From NCBI GenBank assembly GCA_016713925.1, contig JADJOH010000008.1:248001-312000 (forward strand): DNA of 64,000 nucleotides, in the 5' to 3' direction. Below are positions 46,203 to 55,800 of the stretch, one piece after another. Each line of letters opens with the position of its first letter. Within the stretch, counting starts at the first letter, position 1. The translations under genes and the position numbers were made by a program. This DNA is from Bacteroidota bacterium. GTDB taxonomy: Bacteria > Bacteroidota > Bacteroidia > AKYH767-A > OLB10. A model generated the notes under the pieces. It worked only from the letters and a program-made list of their open reading frames with translations, made no database searches and was not told where the DNA came from.

Positions 46203-47054
46203 ATGAAATCAATTTTACTCAATCTCTGCTTAAGCCTTCCTCTATTTGCACTCGCACAAAATCCCGTCCCTAATCCGGGAATGGAAACATGGACGCAAGT
46301 TAATCCGAATAACTGGCTCACGAATAATGTAGTGGGAACAGCTATTCCGGTTACCCAAACAAGCGATGCACATGGGGGGTCATTAGCTGCAAAACTGGAA
46401 GTGTTATCTGCATTTGGAAATCCATTTCCCGGTCTGCTGACTTGCAATGCCGGAGGAGCAGGCTTCCCTGTGAGTCAGTCTTACGGTAGTTTAAGGTATT
46501 ATTATAAGGCGGATCTGCTTGCAAGTGATTTCTTCAGTGGAACAGCGATCTTTTACGATGCCGCTTCCGGTACAACCGGTGGAGGATCCGGAACAATTAC
46601 GGCAGCAAATAATTCAAATGTATATGTGCAGGCTGTGGTGCCCATCACTAATATTGGAGGAACACCTGTTACGGCAGCACTAAGCCTGACGATTTCTTCA
46701 TTGGCGGGTTTAGCAACTGTAGGTTCATTTGTGCAGATAGATGATATCCTCCTCAGTACAAGCACGGGTATAGGAGAAGAATCCGACGTGATCAGACTGG
46801 ATCTGTCAAGCCCTCAACCCAATCCCGCTTCCGGCATTTCATTATTGCCATTTTCATTGGAGGAACAAGGTGAAGTAGAGATCAATGTATATAATGTTCA
46901 AGGTGTTTTAGTGCAAAAGGTACTTCAGCAAGAGATGAATGCCGGCCGCTATAAAGCTGAAATCGATGCCCGTTCACTGCCCGCAGGTATTTATAATTGC
47001 GTCCTGAAAACCGGTGGTCAGCAACGGAATACCAGATGGGTGGTGAAGCATTGA
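46203..47054 (+). CDS. Secreted protein with type A T9SS sorting domain
   Basis: The 283-residue protein has a signal peptide (SILLNLCLSLPLFALAQ), a single jelly-roll-like domain (about 20-185; begins NPVPNPGMETWTQ, a start seen in Bacteroidota carbohydrate-associated modules) and a type A C-terminal sorting domain (about 200-283: QPNPASG ... GEVEINVYNVQGVLVQKV ... LPAGIYNCVLKTGG). It should be exported by T9SS and attached to the cell surface or released. The ligand is unknown; glycan binding is a guess. It has its own promoter and terminator, so it is monocistronic. Confidence 0.87.
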   Translation: MKSILLNLCLSLPLFALAQNPVPNPGMETWTQVNPNNWLTNNVVGTAIPVTQTSDAHGGSLAAKLEVLSAFGNPFPGLLTCNAGGAGFPVSQSYGSLRYYYKADLLASDFFSGTAIFYDAASGTTGGGSGTITAANNSNVYVQAVVPITNIGGTPVTAALSLTISSLAGLATVGSFVQIDDILLSTSTGIGEESDVIRLDLSSPQPNPASGISLLPFSLEEQGEVEINVYNVQGVLVQKVLQQEMNAGRYKAEIDARSLPAGIYNCVLKTGGQQRNTRWVVKH

Positions 47055-47127
47055 TTGGTGCTGTGAAGGGTAGCGCGCTCTTTATTTTCCGGGATGAGCG
47101 ATAGGGGCATTATTAAATAATACATGG

Positions 47128-47168
47128 AAAAAGGAGCTGATGTAATCGTTACATGAGCTCCTTTTTTT
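47128..47168 (+). terminator. Strong intrinsic terminator
   Basis: AAAAAGGAGCT and AGCTCCTTTTTTT pair, with an inner ATGTAA/TTACAT stem around TCG and one symmetric mismatch. It ends the T9SS cargo transcript and insulates the EPS locus downstream. Confidence 0.9.
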
Positions 47169-47454
47169 GCGTCTAAACCGGTGCATTTTTTCCGGGAAAT
47201 GCTGTAAGGTTCGGGTAAAATGAAGTCTTTACTGCTGAAACCTTTATCCGTTTTTTACGTTGTCTGACCTGGAAAAACCAACAGCCATTTTGATGTATAT
47301 AATTAATTATTAACTATTTATAGTGTTTTATATGCCTGCTGCTTTGTAGGCGATCGCGTAATGTTATTTCATGAATTGAAACCCTTTTCCGCACAATACA
47401 GTTTAATTGTGATAAGAGTGTACCGTTAAGCGGAAATCAATCATTAAAACCACC
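47169..47454 (+). promoter_or_regulatory. Leader region of the exopolysaccharide locus
   Basis: The 285-bp gap between terminator and first EPS gene is AT-rich and should hold the locus promoter, but I see no exact TAnnTTTG box. GGCGATCGCGT at 47349-47359 matches 9 of 11 bases of the enterobacterial ops element GGCGGTAGCGT found in surface-polysaccharide leaders; in this phylum the match may be chance. Confidence 0.3.
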
Positions 47455-48198
47455 ATGAAAGTAAAAACCGATTTTTTTCTGAAAGCAGCCCTCCTCTTCG
47501 TTTCGGGGATGATCATGCTGCTGCTATTTAGTTCCTGTAACCGCTATGCCTTGTACCAGACGGCTGCCAAGCCCGGTGCTAAACAGGAGACTAACGTTCA
47601 GGCAGTGGAGAAAACACTGAGCTTTGGTGATAAAATCTCATTGAGCATCTGGGGTCATGACGATTTGAGCGTAGGTTCCATACATACCGTTTACAATTCG
47701 CCTGAAGAATCCGGAAAATGGCTGATGATTGATGAGAAAGGTGAAGTGAATCTTCCGCAAGTAGGAAAGGTAAATCTGGATGGCTTGACACTTCGAAAAG
47801 CAGAAGAGAAATTAATTGGCCTTTATAGTCAGTTCCTTCAAAAGCCGGTGTTGAATCTGCGCTTGCTGAACAATCAGGTGACCGTACTCAGTGAAGTACA
47901 GCGCCCGGGAAATTATGTTTTCCATACCGACCATGCCCGCCTCGTTGACATGCTCGGAAAAGCCAATGGTCTCACGGACTATGCACGAACTACAGAAATC
48001 AAAATCATCCGCGGAACGGAAACAATTAAAATAAATCTGACCGAAGCCATCAACAATGAAACGCTCGTCTACCCGCGCGACGTCATCTATATTCCTCCCG
48101 GCCGGAACAAAGCCTTCGACCGCTTTGCTTCCAAACTTATTCCTCTCGCCAGTCTGCTGACAGCATTAGCACTGGTTTATAGTGTATCAAACGATTAA
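47455..48198 (+). CDS. Polysaccharide export lipoprotein (Wza-like)
   Basis: The 247-residue protein has a lipoprotein signal (LFVSGMIMLLLFSSC), a poly_export domain (about 55-140; LSFGDKISLSIWGHDDLSV, VNLPQVGKVNLDGLTLRKAEEKL) and a SLBB domain (about 145-200; VTVLSEVQRPGNYVF, LTDYARTTEIKIIRG), ending in one membrane helix (LIPLASLLTALALVYSV). It is the outer membrane channel component for capsule or EPS export and first gene of the locus. It is smaller than Wza of enterobacteria, as usual in Bacteroidota. The Wzc-like gene follows after 2 bp. Confidence 0.92.
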   Translation: MKVKTDFFLKAALLFVSGMIMLLLFSSCNRYALYQTAAKPGAKQETNVQAVEKTLSFGDKISLSIWGHDDLSVGSIHTVYNSPEESGKWLMIDEKGEVNLPQVGKVNLDGLTLRKAEEKLIGLYSQFLQKPVLNLRLLNNQVTVLSEVQRPGNYVFHTDHARLVDMLGKANGLTDYARTTEIKIIRGTETIKINLTEAINNETLVYPRDVIYIPPGRNKAFDRFASKLIPLASLLTALALVYSVSND

Positions 48199-48200
48199 TC

Positions 48201-50501
48201 ATGCGCAGCCCAGGTTCACTCCAGTCTATCCTCTATCCATTGCAAAAGCGATGGTATCTGATTGTTATCTGCATCCTCCTCTCCGGAATTGCGGCTACGC
48301 GTTACCTTTATATGGCCACAGCTCAGTACCAGTCAACGGCTACTTTGCGCATTGAAGATGCTCATGATGGGATGTCGGGCAGTAATTTATACCGCGACTT
48401 TGACGTATTTAAAGTTAACTCGAAAGTTCAAACAGAAGTGGAGGTGTTAAAGTCCCGCTCCCTTTTCGAAAGAGCCCTCGACCGTCTGGATTTCTATGTT
48501 GAATATTATCGTCAGGGTGAATTGAAGAAAGAGGAAGTGTATCATGCCGCTCCTTTCTATGTTGATTTCACTATCGCCGACTCTTCCTTCCGATCGCTTT
48601 CTTTTGATTTCAGATATGATACAGGAGAGAAATTTAAAATCAGCTATGAGTCGGGAGGACGTTCGATTGAGAAGGAAGGTCAGTTCGGTCAGCCGCTATG
48701 TGAGAAGGGATTATGTGTGACCATTAAGAAAGATGAGCAGCAATGGAAGTACCATCGCAGCAAGATGAATGAGCCCTGGAGTTTTACTGTGTATTCCCGC
48801 TCCGCACTCTCGGCTAAATTGATGGGCCCGCAATTCCTGGTGAAGGCCATTGACAAAGATGTAAATATTGTTAAGTTATATTATACGCATCCGGTTCCGG
48901 AAAAAGCATCCTTGCTTGTGAATGCCATTGCTGAAACGTATATCAGTCAGGGAATCGCCGATAAGCAAGACCTGGCAGGCAACACTGTCGATTTCATTAA
49001 TCAGCAGATCGCTATCGTAGGCCGTGAACTGGAAGCAGCCAGAGATGCGATAAAAAGTTATCGGATAAAAAATGAAATTGTAAATATTGCGCAGGAAACC
49101 GAAGCGACCTATAAAACGTTGGGGCAACTTGAAATTCAGAAAGTCGATATCGGTATGCAACTGACTGTATTGGAGAATATGAGTGACTATCTGCGAAAAA
49201 ATAAGGAGATAAAATTTTCCGGCCCTGAGTATGGAACTGTTATCGATCAATTATTTTCAGAAAGTGTCAGTCGCCTAAACGGCAAAATGCGGGAGCGCGA
49301 TGACCTGATGCGAAAATATACCGCCGATAATGACAGGGTGCGAAGTGCTGAAGCAGAAATCGTTCAGCAGAAAGCGTATTTGGTGGAGAGCATTAACAAT
49401 ACCCGACGCAAACTTTTGCTGAAGCAGGATGACTTGTACCTTGCCATCGATGATCAGAAAGCCACCTTCAAAGGGCTTCCGGAGAAGGAAAGTACCTTAC
49501 AGGAGCTCAATAGAAATTATTTCCTCTTCGAAAAAGTATATAATTTTCTCATCGAAAAGCGCACCGAAGCCATCATCACCAAACAGGTAAATGTTTCCTT
49601 CAATCGCATTTTAGAATCTGCCGATGTTCCGATCGAAGCCGTTGCGCCACGGAGAGATGTGATCTGGGGTGTGGCGCTCTTCCTCGGACTCATCCTTGGC
49701 GTTGTACTTGCCTACTTCCGTCATTATACCAAACCTTCTGTCAACACTCCGGAAGACTTGGGTAAAGATTCTACTATTTCGGTTATCGGACAAGTGCAAC
49801 AGTTTAAAAAAGATGAACCGGCTTACAAAGCATTCACCGCATTGAGTACACGTATCCTGATGAACAAGCCGATGGACCAATCACTGGTCATAACGGTGAC
49901 GAGTACCCGCAAAGGTGAAGGCAAATCCTTCATCGCTGCACAATTGGCACGTACACTTGCTGCTCAGGATAAAAAAGTCATTCTCCTCGATCTCAATACC
50001 CACTTTCCTCGTTTGGGAGAATGGTTTGATACCCGCAACAGCAATGGAATGAAGGAAATCTATCTCCACCAAAGTTCGCTGCAGGATGCCATACAGTTGA
50101 CCTCCATTCCGAATCTGGATGTAGTTTCAGCAGGAGAATCGGATAAACCTATCGGACATTTAATTGCTACCACGCGCACCAGAGAAATCATCTCCGAACT
50201 ACGCACACAATACGACGCTGTCATCATCGATACCCCTGAAGTAGGAGAGTACACCGACGCCATTCCGTTTATGAAGTGGAGCGATCTGAACTTATATGTA
50301 GTAAGAGCGGATAGCGATCGTACCGAGTTGGTAGCGAATGCGGAAATGGTAAAAGAAGAATACCGTCTCGAGGAAGTGTACTATGTCCTCAATGCCATGA
50401 AAGAAAAACGCAATCATACCGGATACATTTCGCCGGCAAAAGTGAAAACCATCAAAGGAAAAAAAGTACCCGCGCAACTGACGAACCTGTTTATGTGGTA
50501 A
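48201..50501 (+). CDS. Wzc-like polysaccharide co-polymerase with kinase-type domain
   Basis: The 766-residue protein has an N-terminal membrane helix (WYLIVICILLSGIAATRYLY), a Wzz domain with long periplasmic coiled coils (about 45-470), a second helix (VIWGVALFLGLILGVVLAYF) and a cytoplasmic BY-kinase-like domain. That domain shows Walker A TSTRKGEGKSFIAAQLA, Walker A' VILLDLNTHFPRL and Walker B DAVIIDTPE. The tail after residue 740 has one Tyr and no tyrosine cluster, so autophosphorylation control may differ from classic Wzc. It sets chain length and works with the Wza-like exporter upstream. The flippase gene follows after 9 bp. Confidence 0.92.
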   Translation: MRSPGSLQSILYPLQKRWYLIVICILLSGIAATRYLYMATAQYQSTATLRIEDAHDGMSGSNLYRDFDVFKVNSKVQTEVEVLKSRSLFERALDRLDFYVEYYRQGELKKEEVYHAAPFYVDFTIADSSFRSLSFDFRYDTGEKFKISYESGGRSIEKEGQFGQPLCEKGLCVTIKKDEQQWKYHRSKMNEPWSFTVYSRSALSAKLMGPQFLVKAIDKDVNIVKLYYTHPVPEKASLLVNAIAETYISQGIADKQDLAGNTVDFINQQIAIVGRELEAARDAIKSYRIKNEIVNIAQETEATYKTLGQLEIQKVDIGMQLTVLENMSDYLRKNKEIKFSGPEYGTVIDQLFSESVSRLNGKMRERDDLMRKYTADNDRVRSAEAEIVQQKAYLVESINNTRRKLLLKQDDLYLAIDDQKATFKGLPEKESTLQELNRNYFLFEKVYNFLIEKRTEAIITKQVNVSFNRILESADVPIEAVAPRRDVIWGVALFLGLILGVVLAYFRHYTKPSVNTPEDLGKDSTISVIGQVQQFKKDEPAYKAFTALSTRILMNKPMDQSLVITVTSTRKGEGKSFIAAQLARTLAAQDKKVILLDLNTHFPRLGEWFDTRNSNGMKEIYLHQSSLQDAIQLTSIPNLDVVSAGESDKPIGHLIATTRTREIISELRTQYDAVIIDTPEVGEYTDAIPFMKWSDLNLYVVRADSDRTELVANAEMVKEEYRLEEVYYVLNAMKEKRNHTGYISPAKVKTIKGKKVPAQLTNLFMW

Positions 50502-50510
50502 GCTGATTTT

Positions 50511-51785
50511 ATGCAAATAAGTCTCACACGCCCGAAACAGTTCCTCCGCAGCGGAACGGCCATTATCTATGCTGATCAGGCATTGGTGAGCGGGTTGAAT
50601 TTTTTATCAAGTGTGGTACTGGCGCGTTATCTGGGTTTAGAAGGATTTGGTATTTACAGCATCGCCTGGTTAGGTGTGTTGATTGCAAGCAGTATCAATC
50701 AGCCCTTCATCATTTCACCCATGCAAACGCTAAGTGGAAAAAAAACAGCGGAGGTACAGAAGGCCTATTTGCAGACTCTCGTATTTAAGCAGCTATTATT
50801 CGCCGCCCTCATGGGTTTTTTGGCATTCATGGCGGTAGTGGTCATGAGTTATATTTTAGATAAATGGAAAGTACAAAGTATCATTCTTGCTTTCCCGCTC
50901 GCGGTATTCTCTTTTTTATTGCAGGATTTCTTTCGTCGTTATTTCTTTGTCATTGGGAAACCGTATAAATCATTTTTAATTGATGCCATTGCTTATGGTG
51001 GAGTCTTGCTCAGCGCATTTGCCATTCACTTTGTACGCACCATGGATGCACAGTTCGTCTTATTGCTCACGGCGGTTTTCTTTCTCTATGCCTCGTTGGT
51101 AGGACTCTGGTCGCTGGATCAATTGCGATTCAATACCCGATTAATAAAAGCATCTGTCCTGGAACATTGGGATTTCAGCAAGTGGCTAACGGCTACGGCA
51201 CTCCTCCAATGGTTTAGCGGCAATCTGTTCATCATCGCTGCCGGTGCCATCATCGGACCAATTGCAGTAGGAGCCACACGCATGGCCCAGAACATTGTCG
51301 GCATTACGCATGTGCTCTTTCTTGCCATGGAAAACATCATTCCGATACGGGCGGCAAGTCATCTGCGCACAGGCGGGAAAAAACAAATGTTCAACTACCT
51401 TAAGGGCTTCACCTTGCGCATGGGATTTTTAACCTTATCCTTGCTGGCGCTTATCGCCTTCTTCAGCAAGCAAATCATCTTCATGTTTTACGGTGCGGAG
51501 TTCATCGGCTATCAATACATGCTACTTGGTTTCTGCGGCTTATATGTCATCATCTTCATGGGTTATCCTTTGCGTTATGCCATCCGTACCTTAGAAAACA
51601 CACGCCTCATCTTCATCTCATTCATCGCCAGCAGCGCCTTCAGCATCCTGTCCGCTTATCCCATCATCAAAGCCTTCGGTCTTGCAGGAGTTCTCATCGG
51701 TTTATTACTCACCCAACTCATCACTCTTTGCATTTATTTTGTGAGTTTAAGGCGAGAGTGGAAGGAGGGGTGGGGGGGTGATTAA
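50511..51785 (+). CDS. Wzx-like polysaccharide flippase
   Basis: The 424-residue protein belongs to the MOP/MATE-related flippases, with about twelve membrane helices and the typical start FLRSGTAIIYADQALVSGLNFLSSVVLARYLGLEGFGIYSIA. It should move lipid-linked repeat units across the inner membrane. It lies in the EPS operon right after the Wzc-like gene. Its stop codon overlaps the 3' end of a convergent TPR gene by 4 bp, and this is the point where the EPS operon is interrupted by the AT-rich segment. Confidence 0.9.
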   Translation: MQISLTRPKQFLRSGTAIIYADQALVSGLNFLSSVVLARYLGLEGFGIYSIAWLGVLIASSINQPFIISPMQTLSGKKTAEVQKAYLQTLVFKQLLFAALMGFLAFMAVVVMSYILDKWKVQSIILAFPLAVFSFLLQDFFRRYFFVIGKPYKSFLIDAIAYGGVLLSAFAIHFVRTMDAQFVLLLTAVFFLYASLVGLWSLDQLRFNTRLIKASVLEHWDFSKWLTATALLQWFSGNLFIIAAGAIIGPIAVGATRMAQNIVGITHVLFLAMENIIPIRAASHLRTGGKKQMFNYLKGFTLRMGFLTLSLLALIAFFSKQIIFMFYGAEFIGYQYMLLGFCGLYVIIFMGYPLRYAIRTLENTRLIFISFIASSAFSILSAYPIIKAFGLAGVLIGLLLTQLITLCIYFVSLRREWKEGWGGD

Positions 51786-52081
51786 AACTTTTTATCTCGC
51801 AACTGTGGTTTTAGCAGATACGCCTTTTGCGGAAACGCGATCTCTTTTTTTATTTGACCGCTCTTCATATAGGATTCAGCCAGACCGGAATAGGATTCGG
51901 CATAGTTGGACTTGTATTTGATAGCCTGTTCAAATAGCTGGATGGTGGCAACATACTTTTCTTTTTTTAGTCCTAAAAGATAATATGTTCGATAGTTATT
52001 GGGATTTACATTGATGGAATTCTCTAATGCAGCCAATGAATTGAGATTGTCCGGTCTAATCCGTAAAGAATTGGTTTTCAA
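51782..52081 (-). CDS. Short TPR protein, possibly a gene fragment
   Basis: The 99-residue protein has two or three tetratricopeptide repeats (LAALENSINVNPNNYRTYYLLGL, TIQLFEQAIKYKSNYAESYSGLAESYMKSG) and neither signal peptide nor partner domain. Such short TPR frames are often 3' ends of longer genes. It is the only minus-strand frame here and overlaps the flippase stop by 4 bp. It marks the left border of the AT-rich insert. It could be real but is more likely the remnant of a larger protein. Confidence 0.45.
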   Translation of the reverse strand: MKTNSLRIRPDNLNSLAALENSINVNPNNYRTYYLLGLKKEKYVATIQLFEQAIKYKSNYAESYSGLAESYMKSGQIKKEIAFPQKAYLLKPQLRDKKF

Positions 52082-52387
52082 TACATATTAATTTTTTCAA
52101 ACATGATGATTCAATGAATTTTTCATTTTACATTTGCTTTTTACAGAGTAGCGTTTAGTCGAATAATTTTGGTGTCAATAGTTTAAGTTCTGTTCAAAGC
52201 AATCGTTTTAGTGTTATTTATGCAGTAATGTAAGAGGTGAGATTCTATTTAAGGTAAAATTGATTATCATTAAATAAACCTTTGGTTTGGTGAAGTAAAT
52301 AGGACAGATCGATTATGTCATTCGCTTTAATGTCTTAATGTATAATTAAACTACATATTATTTAACTAGTATCAATTTAAATGCTTT
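52082..52387. other. AT-rich intergenic stretch
   Basis: No gene or hairpin is seen. TACATTTG at 52129-52136 matches TAnnTTTG but is about 250 bp from the next gene; no better promoter was found. Confidence 0.35.
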
Positions 52388-52801
52388 ATGAAAAAAAAGA
52401 CCCTAATTCTATTGTTCTTAACATTAACAATGTTTAATGTAGGAAATTCAGTCGCGCAACAATATGACCTGACTGATGTCTCAATCAATTTTACCAATTC
52501 GCAAGCTTTTGCAAATAAAGCTAATTGTAAATGGATAGTTGATTTTGAGGGATTGACGAATATAGAGAAAATTGAATTTAATCTTGGATCAACACCTTTA
52601 GAGAGTAATTTGATTAATCTGGAGGTAAATTGTATTGGAAGCAATTCATTACCTTTTAATTGTAGCTATTCTAGTCTAAGTGGGAATTTAAAGCAGCTTG
52701 TATGTGACAATATAGATTTAACATCTACTTTTTTTGCAAAGGTCCGAGTAAAAAACACTTCCGGAGTTTGGTCTAATTATTTTGAAATTGTTGTGAACTA
52801 A
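52388..52801 (+). CDS. Small secreted hypothetical protein
   Basis: The 137-residue protein has a signal peptide (KKKTLILLFLTLTMFNVGNSVAQQ). The mature part looks like a beta-sandwich with four cysteines (ANCKWIVDFEG, VNCIGSNSLPFNCSYSS, LVCDNIDL) and ends FAKVRVKNTSGVWSNYFEIVVN, a fibronectin/Ig-like last strand. There is no T9SS sorting domain of the usual kind. I do not recognise the family. It precedes the large secreted metalloprotease gene by 20 bp and is probably co-transcribed. Confidence 0.65.
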   Translation: MKKKTLILLFLTLTMFNVGNSVAQQYDLTDVSINFTNSQAFANKANCKWIVDFEGLTNIEKIEFNLGSTPLESNLINLEVNCIGSNSLPFNCSYSSLSGNLKQLVCDNIDLTSTFFAKVRVKNTSGVWSNYFEIVVN

Positions 52802-52821
52802 ATCTTTTAAACTATATTATT

Positions 52822-55800
52822 ATGAAATCAATAGCTAAAATTTATCTATTATTCCTGCTTGGATTTATATCGTTTAACAGTAACCTATACGCTGGTTCTT
52901 ATACTTGGACAGGGGCAACTTCAACTTCGTGGAATACAAATTCTAATTGGAGTCCTAGCGGAACTCCTGGTACAAATGATACTGTTTCAATATCTAATCA
53001 AACGAACAACCCGGTTCTTGGAGCAAACACAACGGTTAAAAAGTTTACAATTAATTCCGGCACCTTAAACTTAAGTACTTACAGCCTTACTATTTCAACC
53101 GGTCTTGCAAAATTTTCGGGCGGTACTATTAGTGGTTCTGCTGCTTTAGCATTGAAGCCTCGTGGTTCTCGTGCTACGTTTGAAGGTACAGTTTTTGATG
53201 TGCAAGTGGATGCAATTTGTAGTGATATTCAACTAAACGGAAGTACTTTTAATTATAAAAGTGTATTCGAACAAACAGGAACAACTTCTGGCGTTGGACA
53301 AGGCAATAATGTATTTAATGATACGGTGACTTTTATAAATAGCGGTAGTGGGTTCTTTTTACTTGCCGATACATATGGTAATACGTTTAATAGTACTGTT
53401 TATTTGAATTGTAATGCGAGCAAAGAAATTGTTGCCTCAAAAATGAAATCATATTTTAATGGAAATATCTTTGTTTCTTCCACTGTTTCCGGCGGTGGAA
53501 TTAATTTTGGAGCAGCTGATGGAGATACAACTTTCCTTGCAAGTTCAAAAACTTTAAATATTGGATTAGGTGGCTTTAGTGATGGGACACTTGCTCTCAG
53601 AAAGTTCTTTAAACAGTCTGATGACCCAATTAGTCTCACATTAAGCGGAAATGCTGTTTTGAATATTCAATATTCATTTTTTGAGGGTACAGTTAATGGC
53701 CAAGCCTCTTCAGTTGTTGTTAAACATACAATTTTTAATGATTCGCTTACATTGACTAAAACAGGAAACTCCGCATCATTAAGCGGAGGAGGAAATGTGT
53801 TTAATGGCCCTTCAGAATTTATAAATACTAGTACCTCGCAATGGAGGCTTGCAAATGATGTAGGTGATACGTTTAATGGCAATGTGAGATTTACTACCAC
53901 AAGTACTGGACAAATTAGACCCAGTTATACAGGAGATACTTATTTTAATTCCAATATCTTATTAACTGGTAGTAAGATCAGTTTTGTTTCCGGTGACGGA
54001 TGGTCTATATTTAATGGAAGTTCGAATCAAACAATAAATTCAAATTACCCAATTACATTAAATAAACTTAAAGTTAATAAGGCAAGTGGATATGTGAGTT
54101 ATGATACTACCTTCACAATTGTTGATACATTGCAGTTCATAAAAGGTATTTTAACTGCTTCAGATTCTAATTTATTAGTTATTGATTCTTTGGGTAAAGT
54201 ATTTGGAACTAGTGATTCTGGATATGTTGAAGGTTCGGTGAGTAAAATCGGCAGGTATGGATTTGAATTCCCTGTTGGTGAAAATGGCAAATATTATCCA
54301 ATCTATATAGACGGACAAAAATCTCAGAATGATAATTTTATTTGTAAGTATATAAGTGAAGGTCAAAACATAGATACATTAATAGACAGCACTTTGGAAT
54401 ATATCAGCAGTTGTAGGTTTTGGTATTTAAATAGATTGGCTGGAAATTCTAAAATTAAAGCTTCATTTAATTGGAGGTGGGATGATTGTGAACTTAATAA
54501 CCCAATAGATCTTCGCGTCGTAAAATGGGATTCATTAGTGTGGACAAGTTTAGATTCAATAAATTACTCTGGAGATTTTTCAATTGCAAATATAACACCA
54601 GTAGACTCTATCAATAATTTTGGTTATTTCACAATTGGTTCGGTACTTAAACCTTATACATGGGAAAATTATTGGATGAACGATGCTGTGGAAGCTGCGC
54701 CCTCTACAAGTTCAGTTTGCACAAACAATTCTACAGCATTTTCCACTAAATATAATCAGAATAGTTGGCACATTCCAGATGTAACTGATCCAATTAAAAC
54801 AGTATTGGTGAATTTAATTATTATTCAAGATGCTAATGGACTTGGGAATTTTGATCCTTGGAACTCATTGAACCCACAACAAGCACAGGTCGATAGAAAT
54901 CGCTTAAACAGTATAATGGGCTGGGTTAATACTGCGTTTTACTCAAACCACTGGGTGCATAATCTCAATCCGCCTAATGTAACCCCGCAATTTATTGACG
55001 ATACAAGAATTCGTTTCGAAGTGGCTGGAATTTATGAATACAAGGATGCTACTATGTTTTTAGCAACTAATCAAAGTGCATGTGTTAATTGGTTGAATTC
55101 AATTGATCCTGATAAAATGAATCAAATGAATATCTTTTTTGTTGGTTCAAATGTCGGCAACTTAAGCGGTGCTGCCATGTTTCCAAGTTTTACTAATATG
55201 AATTATAATACTGGTATCATAATATATAACAAATATTTTGGAGGTAATCCTGTTGGTGATTTTAGCACAGCGGCGTCACTTGCTCATGAATTAGGGCATA
55301 ATTTGGGTCTATATCATTCATACGGACCTACAACATGCACTGAGTCACACAAAGATTATTTATGGGATTTATTTGGATATAGTAGTGTGACTCCTCCCCT
55401 TAGTAGTTTATGCCCATTTCCCACTGGTGCATCCAATGATCTCATGGGTAGTCAGCAGGATTGTAGATACACAAGCGCACTTCAAATGGGATGGATGCAT
55501 AGGGCATTAGCTTTGAGTAGTGTGAGAAAATATGTAAAATGTGATGTAAATTATGGAGGAGAATTTGAAATCACCACTGCAGAAGATTGGGATTTTGATA
55601 TTAGAGTTTATAAAAACATAAGAATAAAGTCAGGAGGAGTAATGAATTTAACATGCAACTTAGTTATGTCGGAGAACTCTAAAATATTTGTTGAAGAAGG
55701 AGGAAAATTGAATGTCGATGGTGGTAAAATTAGTTCAGTATGTAATATGTGGGATGGCATAGAAGTTTGGGGCGATAGATATGCAAGTCAACTCCCGTTT

